DNA of 5,142 nt from assembly GCA_001831055.1 (NCBI GenBank), contig MIDO01000056.1, positions 1 to 5,142 of the forward strand, written 5' to 3'. Position 1 is the stretch's first letter. Each line of letters starts with the position of its first letter. Below, one piece after another: positions 1 to 4,706 of the stretch. The notes below the pieces were generated by a model, which did not search any database, was not told where the DNA came from, and saw only the letters and a list, made by a program, of their open reading frames with translations. Both the position numbers and the translations under genes were made by a program. Source of the stretch: Verrucomicrobia bacterium GWC2_42_7. Its GTDB lineage: Bacteria; Verrucomicrobiota; Verrucomicrobiia; Opitutales; GWC2-42-7-A.

Positions 1-500
1 ATATTTTTAACATCTTCTGCTCCAGCGTCTAAGACAATTCCAAGGAGAGCGTCTTCACCGATTTTTTCGCTACTGATGAGAAATTGGCCTTTATGTTGGA
101 AACTAAAAGCGAGTGCGCCAGAAACAGCGAGATTGCCCCCATGCTTTGTAAAGGCACTTCTGACCTCTGCCACTGAACGATTTTTGTTATCCGTTGTTAC
201 CTCAACTATAATTCCAATACCACTTGGGCCATAACCTTCATAGGTGATTTCTTCGATGACGATACCCGGTAATTCGCCAGTCCCTTTTTTGATGGCTTTT
301 GTGATGTTTTCAGCAGGCATGTTGACTAACTTTGCCTTGTTGATAACCGTACGCAATCGGGGGTTGAAATTGACATCCCCTCCGCCAGATTTGGAGGCAA
401 TGGTTATTTCTTTACTCAGGATACTGAAGATCTTTCCACGTTTGGCATCAACAGCTGCCTTGTGACGCTTGGTCGTTGCCCATTTACTATGACCTGACAT
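1..500 (-). CDS. yebC: YebC/PmpR/TACO1-family protein, 3' end beyond the window
   Basis: The reverse strand reads a YebC-family protein from ATG at 500-498 with no stop to the window edge. About 166 codons are present, against roughly 240-250 for the family, so the C-terminal third is missing because of the window edge and not because of decay. The N-terminus MSGHSKWATTKRHKAAVDAK is the hallmark start of the family. It is followed by RGKIF, NPRLRTVINKAK, NMPAENI, AIKKGTGELPG, YEGYGPSGIGIIVE, TDNKNRSVAEVRSAFTKHGG and a later LDAGAEDV stretch. The family was long called 'probable transcriptional regulator'; YebC and TACO1 proteins are now tied to translation, including relief of ribosome stalling at proline runs. 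The start lies 2 nt after the yidC stop, with an AAGG ribosome site inside the last yidC codons, so the two genes should be co-transcribed and perhaps translationally coupled. Confidence 0.95.
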   Translation of the reverse strand, partial: MSGHSKWATTKRHKAAVDAKRGKIFSILSKEITIASKSGGGDVNFNPRLRTVINKAKLVNMPAENITKAIKKGTGELPGIVIEEITYEGYGPSGIGIIVEVTTDNKNRSVAEVRSAFTKHGGNLAVSGALAFSFQHKGQFLISSEKIGEDALLGIVLDAGAEDVKN

Positions 501-502
501 TT

Positions 503-2281
503 TTATGCCTTTTTCTTAAAATTTTTCTTTAAAGAAGCGGGTTCAGTTACAGTGACAACTGCCTCTTTTTGCTTATTTGTTATAAATTGTTGTAGAATGG
601 TTAATAAGTTCTGAACAGTCCAGTAGAGGACAAGTCCTGCTGGAAACTTATAACAAAAGATTAAAAAGATAAATGGCATGAATTGCAAAATCTTTTGTTG
701 GACATTGTCGGTCGTGGGGGTTGGGGTTAACTTCATTTGGAAGAACATCGTCACGCCCATCAACAGAGGAAGGACATTGATCGGAAATCCTGCGATAGAG
801 CCAACAGTGTCCGCAACAGATAAATCTTTAATCCACAGGAAGGGAGCGAACCGCAATTCTGAAGAAGTTCTCAACATGAAATAGAGACCTAAAAAGATAG
901 GGATTTGGACTAACAATGGGAGGCACCCAGCTGCCGGGTTTACCTTATGCTCTTTGAACAGTTTAAGGGTCTCTGCTTGTATTTTTTGAGGATTTCCTTT
1001 GTACTTTTCTTTCAATTCCTGTAATGGCTTCTGTATCAAGGCCATACGTTTTGAAGACTTGACTTGAGCAGCCGTTAGAGGCCAAAGGAAGAGTTTAATA
1101 ACGACTGTCACTATAATGATAGTTACTCCCCAGTTCTGGATCAAAGACTGAACCCCTATCATCATAATAAGCAAAAACTTACTAATAAAACCAAAAAATC
1201 CAAACTGCATGACTAAGTCTTGTCTTTGCCCCAGTTTTTCTAGTCGTGTATATTCCTTGGGACCCACATAGTATTGCATATTAAGGAGCTTCTTGTCCTG
1301 AGCAGCAATATTGCCTAAGGAAAGTTCCAATCCTCCCATAATTCCCTCGCTTAATTCAGGTGCATAAGGGAATTGTATTGTTTTTGAAAAAATGCCGGAA
1401 CCGACTTCATCTTTAAGCGTCAACACGGCCGCAAAGCATTGGTTTTTTGCGGAAACCCAAAGCAAATTCGGAACATCCTTGTGAAGTAGGCTTATAGCGT
1501 CGTGCTTCCCCATCCCGAAGAAACCGTTTCCTGCATGAAAATCGTTAGTTTTTACGAAATTAGCCTCTTTGCCATCGTAATAACCAAAATTCAAATACTC
1601 GGCCAAAGTATCCCCTTCAGTTCTCGCAAATGCTCCAACATTTAGAAAAATCTTTTTTAAATTAAGGTCTTTTTTCCCTTGGTTGATAAAGCAGATTTCG
1701 TGTTCAATCACATAGGGATCTTCTTTTTTTGATGTAGAGAGTGCATAACCACGAATAATGCGAATGCCCTCGGGTGTTTCATAAGCAAATCGAATCGTAT
1801 TATTTGTCAAAGTTACAAGTTTGTAGGTGGGAGCGTACTCGAGCGGATTGCCCTTTCCATCAGGAAAACCTAAAGCCAGAGCAGGCAACGGTGCATTTCC
1901 ATTGAAAACGTAGGGATCCTTTTTCCCCAGTACAGCTGGGTACTTTTTCATGGAAACACTCTTTATGGCACCGCCATTCGAAGTAAAAGTCACCGTTATA
2001 TAATCATTCTCTAAAACAAAAAATTCCTCTTTTGCTCGTGCTGCAGAAACTTTCAGCGGCTCAGGTTTATCTTCGGTTACAGACACAGATAGCGCTTCTT
2101 CTTTTGAAAGCTGATCTGTTAACTTATTATTAGTAATGGCATTACCTTCTGAAGAAACAGAAGTCGTTGATTCCTGCGTAACTTTTTTGTCAACGGAAGG
2201 CTGTTGCTTGGATTCCCAAACCATTAACCCAAATGCCGCCGACATACAAACAAGCCCTACTATAAGATTTTTTTTATCCAT
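503..2281 (-). CDS. yidC: Membrane protein insertase YidC (Oxa1 family, Gram-negative type)
   Basis: This 592-residue protein is a full-length YidC of the Gram-negative type. It inserts proteins into the inner membrane, alone or with SecYEG. An N-terminal membrane anchor lies at about residues 6-22. A low-complexity Ser/Thr/Lys linker runs to about 80, and a beta-rich periplasmic domain spans about 85-345 (for example ENDYITVTFTSNGGAIKSV). The conserved insertase core follows: the segment QNWGVTIIIVTVVIKLFLWPLT (382-403), the cytoplasmic hairpin with KRMALIQKPLQELKEKYKGN (411-430), KVNPAAGCLPLLVQIPIF (446-463), a segment near 500-516, and FMPFIFLIF plus PAGLVLYW (534-554). The tail is basic (LKKNFKKKA). 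The arginine expected in the hydrophilic groove is lysine here (K396 by alignment of the WPLT region). The ATG lies 25 nt after yidD with only a weak AAGAAAA ribosome site. Its place after rnpA and yidD is the standard bacterial order. Confidence 0.97.
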   Translation of the reverse strand: MDKKNLIVGLVCMSAAFGLMVWESKQQPSVDKKVTQESTTSVSSEGNAITNNKLTDQLSKEEALSVSVTEDKPEPLKVSAARAKEEFFVLENDYITVTFTSNGGAIKSVSMKKYPAVLGKKDPYVFNGNAPLPALALGFPDGKGNPLEYAPTYKLVTLTNNTIRFAYETPEGIRIIRGYALSTSKKEDPYVIEHEICFINQGKKDLNLKKIFLNVGAFARTEGDTLAEYLNFGYYDGKEANFVKTNDFHAGNGFFGMGKHDAISLLHKDVPNLLWVSAKNQCFAAVLTLKDEVGSGIFSKTIQFPYAPELSEGIMGGLELSLGNIAAQDKKLLNMQYYVGPKEYTRLEKLGQRQDLVMQFGFFGFISKFLLIMMIGVQSLIQNWGVTIIIVTVVIKLFLWPLTAAQVKSSKRMALIQKPLQELKEKYKGNPQKIQAETLKLFKEHKVNPAAGCLPLLVQIPIFLGLYFMLRTSSELRFAPFLWIKDLSVADTVGSIAGFPINVLPLLMGVTMFFQMKLTPTPTTDNVQQKILQFMPFIFLIFCYKFPAGLVLYWTVQNLLTILQQFITNKQKEAVVTVTEPASLKKNFKKKA

Positions 2282-2306
2282 AACTTATATTTTTCTTAAA
2301 AAATTT

Positions 2307-2567
2307 TCACTTTTTCACAGGAACGGGATCTTCTCTTGAAGCTTTCGAAAACGGATGGCAACGGGATAATCGCCTAAGGGTCATCAGAACCCCTCTCCAA
2401 AATCCATGCAGCATAAAAGCCTGTTTCGCATACTCAGAACAAGATGGGTTATATCTGCAAACAACAGGGGTCCCAACGATTAAAATATACAACGGCGACA
2501 CGCACCACTGATAAAGTTTCAAAACAACAACAATCAAATATACGATTGGCCTATTCTTTGATCCCAT
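2307..2567 (-). CDS. yidD: Membrane protein insertion efficiency factor YidD
   Basis: This 86-residue protein belongs to the YidD family, small membrane-associated proteins that aid YidC-dependent insertion. An N-terminal amphipathic or hydrophobic stretch (YLIVVVLKLYQWCVSPL, about 10-26) precedes the conserved core VCRYNPSCSEYAKQA (36-50). HGFWRGVLMTLRRLSRCHPF (54-73) and the near-terminal DPVP (80-83) follow. The three family cysteines are present at 37, 43 and 70. The length matches the family. Its start overlaps the end of rnpA by 17 nt and is preceded by GAGGA about 5 nt upstream, inside rnpA, which supports this ATG and suggests coupled translation. Confidence 0.96.
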   Translation of the reverse strand: MGSKNRPIVYLIVVVLKLYQWCVSPLYILIVGTPVVCRYNPSCSEYAKQAFMLHGFWRGVLMTLRRLSRCHPFSKASREDPVPVKK

Positions 2568-2925
2568 TTATCCTCTTCAAAAGCTTCTCAACTCCAGACC
2601 GATAACGGCTCTGAAGTTCTTCAAAACTACACTTTTCAAAATTCGCATAGGCAATTATCACAACATCGCAACTCGCCGGCAAAACATCTTGGTTCAACCG
2701 AAATATTTCCCTAAAAACCCGCTTAGCACGGTTCCTTTTTACGGCAATCCCAACTCTCTTAGATGCGACAACCCCAAAACGCTTTATGGGCTCCTCTTGC
2801 TGATGCAGACAACCAGGAATCAGCATCCGCAACGCGAATACACCCAAGGACTCCCCTTGCCCACACCCCTTAATTCTCAGAAAATCAGCATTCGAGCGGA
2901 TATGCTGCCGAGCCAAGAATCTCAT
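2551..2925 (-). CDS. rnpA: Ribonuclease P protein component RnpA
   Basis: This 124-residue basic protein is the protein subunit of RNase P. It binds the catalytic RNA and helps trim 5' leaders from precursor tRNAs. The diagnostic RNR motif KRNRAKRVFREIFR is at 63-76, preceded by the substrate-binding strand region KRFGVVASKRVGIAV (49-63). DVVIIAYANF (87-96) follows, then a C-terminal helix ending VEKLLKRINGIKE. The length is normal. The ATG begins 3 nt after the rpmH stop and has no clear Shine-Dalgarno (only AAGAG directly abutting it), so ribosomes finishing rpmH may reinitiate here. The rpmH-rnpA pairing is nearly universal in bacteria. Confidence 0.96.
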   Translation of the reverse strand: MRFLARQHIRSNADFLRIKGCGQGESLGVFALRMLIPGCLHQQEEPIKRFGVVASKRVGIAVKRNRAKRVFREIFRLNQDVLPASCDVVIIAYANFEKCSFEELQSRYRSGVEKLLKRINGIKE

Positions 2926-2928
2926 CTC

Positions 2929-3069
2929 TTACAAGCACAAAGCCAGACGTTTGCGTCCCTTTTGACGACGCGCTGCCAAAACTTTGCGTCCTCCCTTTGT
3001 TTTATTGCGGGCACGAAATCCGCACATACGAGCTCTCTTGATTTTAGATGGTGAATAGGTCGTTTCCAT
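2929..3069 (-). CDS. rpmH: 50S ribosomal protein L34
   Basis: Reading the reverse strand from ATG at 3069-3067 gives a 46-residue, very basic protein ending in TAA at 2931-2929. It starts [18 protein letters not shown], continues [20 protein letters not shown] and ends [24 protein letters not shown] and [10 protein letters not shown] are the L34 signature, and the length is typical (44-47). L34 is a late-assembling protein of the large ribosomal subunit. A longer 66-codon reading frame overlaps it in another frame but encodes nothing recognisable, so this frame is the real gene. The second residue is Glu where Lys is more usual, and the tail carries an extra Cys-Leu. No good Shine-Dalgarno precedes the start; the AGGGAG on this strand is about 35 nt away. 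Confidence 0.97.
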   Translation of the reverse strand: METTYSPSKIKRARMCGFRARNKTKGGRKVLAARRQKGRKRLALCL

Positions 3070-3112
3070 TTTGTTTTATTTTCATATGCCAAAACATCAT
3101 CTTTTTCTCCCT

Positions 3113-3118
3113 TGTCAA
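3113..3118 (-). promoter_or_regulatory. Possible -35 box (TTGACA) for the rpmH operon
   Basis: A perfect TTGACA on the reverse strand lies about 44 nt upstream of the rpmH start, where an operon promoter is expected. At the normal 16-18 nt spacing the -10 candidates are poor (TGTTTT at best), and the better TATGAA is about 26 nt away. The -35 box is seen directly; promoter function is only inferred. Confidence 0.3.
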
Positions 3119-3264
3119 GCAAAGTTCACTATTTTCTATATTTTTTAAGATGCGGAAACCTTTTTTTTACAAGAAAAGAAACGTGGAAACCTTTTCGCGC
3201 TTTCCAAAAGAAAGAGTATGGTTTTGGGGAAAACTCGGACATTTTGTCTCTATTTTTGTCTCAT

Positions 3265-3293
3265 GTCACAATGGAATCACACAAGATTATAAT
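3265..3293 (+). promoter_or_regulatory. Candidate sigma-70-type promoter for hsp20
   Basis: A perfect TATAAT at 3288-3293 is preceded, at exactly 17 nt, by GTCACA (3265-3270), which matches four of six -35 consensus bases. If used, the hsp20 transcript would have a leader of nearly 300 nt containing repeat copy 1. A second TATAAT at 3304-3309 has no matching -35. I see no CIRCE operator and no convincing sigma-32 site. Confidence 0.35.
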
Positions 3294-3418
3294 GCAAGAC
3301 TTTTATAATAAACAAGTTAAAAAAATTAACTCTCTTGGCATGCATTATGCAAAAAGTAAACTGACAAAAGCAATCCTCTAAAAACCTCCTTTCCTTCCAA
3401 AACAAGAAAGGATGTCCC

Positions 3419-3520
3419 TCGCGAAAGAAAAATCGCTAGGTTTTTCTTTCGCGAAATAACTCCTTTTCGGAAAGTTTTTTCGGAAAAAGCGGTTTTAAGC
3501 GATTAAAAGCGGTTTTTTCC
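3419..3520 (+). repeat. Composite structured repeat, copy 1 (hsp20 leader)
   Basis: Module 1 is a perfect 14-bp stem, TCGCGAAAGAAAAA (3419-3432) with TTTTTCTTTCGCGA (3441-3454), and an 8-nt loop. Module 2 is the conserved CTCCTTTTCGGAAAG (3460-3474), which can fold as CTTT/AAAG around TCGG. Module 3 pairs GGAAAAA (3482-3488) with TTTTTCC (3514-3520) and, inside, TTTTAA with TTAAAA closed by a GCGA tetraloop (3499-3502). GCGG-type internal-loop bases lie on both sides. The same three-part order and nearly the same length recur at 4065-4164 and 4589-4692. This copy sits 76 nt before the hsp20 start, so it would be transcribed as part of the leader. Confidence 0.75.
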
Positions 3521-3585
3521 AAAACTTCTTACCTAAAAGAGAAGTTTTAGAGGCCCTAAAAAACCAAAACCTCAAGTTTCAACGA

Positions 3586-3590
3586 AAGGA
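3586..3590 (+). promoter_or_regulatory. Ribosome binding site of hsp20
   Basis: AAGGA lies 6 nt before the ATG at 3597, good spacing that fixes this start. The same stretch, read as GAAAGGA (3584-3590), is complementary to TCCTTTC at 3387-3393, so it could be sequestered by the leader. Confidence 0.75.
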
Positions 3591-3596
3591 AAACAG

Positions 3597-4034
3597 ATGA
3601 AACTAGCACATTACGAAAAACCAGAACACAGGGCAATCAGTCCAGTTAATGAAATAGAAAAACTATTCCAATCTTTTCTCAATCCGTTTGAACATTTCTT
3701 TGGGCGCACTCGGACCGAGCAACGAATTCCCGCAACCTATTACTCAGAAGATACAGACAATTTTTATGTAAAAATTGAACTACCCGGCATAAAAAAAGAA
3801 GAGGTCACTGTCGAATGCGATAATTCCATCCTCAGCGTGAGCGCAAAGTCGAAAAAACACAATAAATCTGAATCGGAAGAATCTGAATCCTCCTACACCT
3901 TCTTCAGGTCCATTAGGCTGCCTGATTCCATACACGAGGAAAAAGTAGCCGCTAACCTCGAAGACGGCCTCCTCACAGTCACCCTCCCAAAATCCGAAAA
4001 GAAAAAAAGACGTCAAATTATGATCGGCGGCTAG
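3597..4034 (+). CDS. Hsp20-family small heat-shock protein
   Basis: This 145-residue protein is an alpha-crystallin/Hsp20-type holdase, an ATP-independent chaperone that forms oligomers and keeps unfolding proteins soluble. A short N-terminal arm (1-43, with NEIEKLFQSFLNPFEHFFG) leads into the alpha-crystallin domain (about 45-132). The domain shows the family strands FYVKIELPGIKKEEVTVE (56-73), a charged Ser/Glu/Lys loop (86-98), YTFFRSIRLPDSI (100-112) and the signature AANLEDGLLTVTLPK (118-132). A C-terminal I-x-I anchor, IMI, is at 141-143. The length is typical. The gene stands alone, divergent from the rpmH operon and upstream of tRNA-Pro in the same direction. Its long, structured leader suggests possible post-transcriptional heat control, but that is inference. 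Paralogs such as ibpA or hspA cannot be told apart here, so no symbol is given. Confidence 0.95.
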   Translation: MKLAHYEKPEHRAISPVNEIEKLFQSFLNPFEHFFGRTRTEQRIPATYYSEDTDNFYVKIELPGIKKEEVTVECDNSILSVSAKSKKHNKSESEESESSYTFFRSIRLPDSIHEEKVAANLEDGLLTVTLPKSEKKKRRQIMIGG

Positions 4035-4064
4035 TTTTTTTGGGGAAGGGGAACGGCTTTCTCA

Positions 4065-4164
4065 TTTGTGCGTAACTAACTTAAAAAATCAGTTACGCAC
4101 AAAGTATCTCTTTTTCGGAAAGGGGCCAGAAAAACGCTCCTAGGCGACAAAAAGCCGTTTCCCC
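4065..4164 (+). repeat. Composite structured repeat, copy 2 (hsp20-tRNA spacer)
   Basis: Module 1 is a perfect 13-bp stem, TTTGTGCGTAACT (4065-4077) with AGTTACGCACAAA (4091-4103), and a 13-nt loop. Module 2 is CTCTTT-TTCGG-AAAGGG (4108-4124), a 6-bp hairpin. Module 3 is degenerate: only AAACG/CGTTT (4132-4136, 4156-4160) pairs well. However, its 3' part (4135-4166) matches copy 3 (4663-4694) at 26 of 32 positions. The AAAGCCGTTTCCCC arm (4151-4164) also pairs with GGGGAACGGCTTT just upstream (4048-4060). The element starts 30 nt after the hsp20 stop and may act as its 3' end or terminator, though no strong T-run directly follows the main stem. Confidence 0.75.
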
Positions 4165-4194
4165 AAAGTTTTTACAATTTTTACGAAAAAACAA

Positions 4195-4226
4195 TTGACT
4201 TCGTCGCGCAAAAAACTGTTTATAGA
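4195..4226 (+). promoter_or_regulatory. Likely promoter of tRNA-Pro
   Basis: TTGACT (4195-4200) matches five of six -35 bases. A -10 follows as TTTATA (4219-4224, 18-nt spacer) or TATAGA (4221-4226, 20-nt spacer). The tRNA begins at 4241, giving a short leader that RNase P would remove. Confidence 0.5.
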
Positions 4227-4240
4227 TGAGTAATTTTTTT

Positions 4241-4315
4241 CGGGGCGTAGCTCAGTCTGGATAGAGTGCATGCTTTGGGAGCATGATGTCGTAGGTTCGA
4301 ATCCTATCGCCCCGA
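4241..4315 (+). tRNA. tRNA-Pro (anticodon UGG)
   Basis: A full cloverleaf can be drawn. The acceptor stem is CGGGGCG (4241-4247) with CGCCCCG (4308-4314), including the C1-G72 pair typical of bacterial tRNA-Pro. The D stem is GCTC/GAGT. The anticodon stem is CATGC/GCATG (4269-4273, 4281-4285) with loop TTTGGGA and anticodon TGG at 4276-4278. The T arm is GTAGG-TTCGAAT-CCTAT (4291-4307). The discriminator is A4315 and the CCA end is not encoded, so it must be added by nucleotidyltransferase. The gene lies 206 nt after hsp20 and converges with ispH. Confidence 0.95.
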
Positions 4316-4369
4316 CTCTTTATTCCTTGTAAAGGAAATAGGGATAAAAATCTGCATAGCAGAGCCGTT

Positions 4370-4414
4370 GCACTTTTAAAACTCTCTTTTTTAGGAAAAA
4401 TGTTTTCAAAGTGC
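4370..4414. repeat. Long imperfect hairpin
   Basis: GCACTTTTAAAAC (4370-4382) pairs with GTTTTCAAAGTGC (4402-4414) with a single mismatch. Inside, TTTTT (4388-4392) pairs with AAAAA (4396-4400) around AGG. It could stop transcription from either side or be part of a small RNA; the sequence does not decide. Confidence 0.55.
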
Positions 4415-4430
4415 TTGATTACACTTGCTC

Positions 4431-4477
4431 GTAACTAATTTTTTAATTAGTCACAGGCATAACCTTTTTTTCAAAAG
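4431..4477 (+). repeat. Possible decayed fourth copy of the composite repeat
   Basis: GTAACTAATT (4431-4440) pairs with AATTAGTCAC (4445-4454) with one mismatch around TTTT. GCATAACCTTTTTTTCAAAAG (4457-4477) follows, a counterpart of the GCATCTCCTTTTCGGAAGG segment of copy 3 that can still fold as CTTTT/AAAAG. No clear third module follows. Homology is inferred from order and partial similarity. Confidence 0.35.
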
Positions 4478-4490
4478 CGTTTTGGTAATT

Positions 4491-4526
4491 CCCGTTTTAA
4501 AGGAAGATCCCGTTTTAAAGGAAGAG
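4491..4526. repeat. 18-bp tandem direct repeat, two units
   Basis: CCCGTTTTAAAGGAAGAT (4491-4508) is followed at once by CCCGTTTTAAAGGAAGAG (4509-4526), differing only in the last base. It looks like a recent slippage or duplication event. Confidence 0.85.
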
Positions 4527-4588
4527 TTTATTCCTAAACTAGACTATTTATAAATAGAGATTCTCCTAACCACCTACGAAAGAAGTAA

Positions 4589-4692
4589 TTGCGCGAATGT
4601 AAAATTCCTACAGAATTTCACATTCGCGCAAGCATCTCCTTTTCGGAAGGGGTTCGGGGAAACGCTTTTGGGTGACCAAAAGCAGTTTCCCC
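4589..4692 (+). repeat. Composite structured repeat, copy 3 (beyond ispH)
   Basis: Module 1 pairs TTGCGCGAATGT (4589-4600) with ACATTCGCGCAA (4620-4631). After one A-C mismatch, AAATTC pairs with GAATTT around a 5-nt loop. Module 2 is CTCCTT-TTCGG-AAGGGG (4636-4652), a 6-bp hairpin. Module 3 pairs GGGGAAAC (4656-4663) with GTTTCCCC (4685-4692) and, inside, CTTTTGG with CCAAAAG closed by a GTGA tetraloop (4672-4675). It lies 14 nt past the ispH stop, so ispH transcripts would run into its reverse complement. Confidence 0.78.
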
Positions 4693-4706
4693 AACTCTGA
4701 ACTTAC

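Larger units (their letters stand above)
3070..3596. other. Divergent intergenic region between rpmH and hsp20
   Basis: These 527 bases hold no supported gene. The left part (about 3070-3300) is A/T-rich and should contain the rpmH-operon promoter. It shows a direct repeat GGAAACCTTTT at 3154-3164 and 3185-3195 and short palindromes such as CTTTC/GAAAG (3200-3214). The middle carries a candidate hsp20 promoter near 3265-3293 and a stem-loop TCCTTTC/GAAAGGA (3387-3393 with 3406-3412). The right part holds copy 1 of the composite repeat (3419-3520). Next comes a nested pairing of GGTTTTTT (3511-3518) with AAAAAACC (3558-3565), enclosing AAAACTTCT (3521-3529) and AGAAGTTTT (3540-3548). Open frames here begin with TTG or lie antisense to rpmH, lack ribosome sites and encode nothing recognisable. 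I see no cluster of DnaA boxes. Confidence 0.6.
4316..4706. other. Gene-free, stem-loop-rich region between tRNA-Pro and ispH
   Basis: These 391 bases hold no supported gene. From left to right there is a small TTCCTT/AAGGAA hairpin just after the tRNA (4323-4337) and TCTGC/GCAGA (4351-4363). A long imperfect hairpin follows at 4370-4414, then GTAACTAATT/AATTAGTCAC (4431-4454), an 18-bp tandem duplication (4491-4526) and repeat copy 3 (4589-4692). Both flanking genes point into this region, so it must hold the 3' ends of the tRNA and ispH transcripts. Confidence 0.6.

Noticed and set aside
2922..3122. 66-codon minus-strand frame over rpmH
   Set aside because: It is in a different frame from the unmistakable L34 reading and encodes no known domain.
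3112..3381. 89-codon plus-strand open frame beginning with TTG
   Set aside because: No ribosome site, AT-rich composition typical of spacer, no recognisable family, and it overlaps the likely promoters of both rpmH and hsp20.
3412..3459. 15-codon frame (MSLAKEKSLGFSFAK) across repeat copy 1, as an hsp20 leader peptide
   Set aside because: The purine-rich stretch directly abuts the ATG, too close for a working ribosome site, and the frame follows from the palindrome of module 1.
3070..3596. Possible replication origin next to rpmH
   Set aside because: rpmH is often near oriC, but there is no dnaA gene and I see no DnaA-box cluster; the one TTAATCCACA-like match lies inside yidC near 830.
3590..4240. 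Insertion-sequence ends around hsp20
   Set aside because: Copies 1 and 2 flank hsp20 as direct repeats but no transposase or target duplication is visible, and a third copy lies outside.
4323..4337. TTCCTT/AAGGAA hairpin as the tRNA terminator
   Set aside because: The stem is only 6 bp, AT-rich and not followed by a T-run; it may mark the 3' end but cannot be called.
3419..4692. CRISPR array
   Set aside because: Only three copies, about 530-650 bp apart, with internal palindromes and no regular short spacers.
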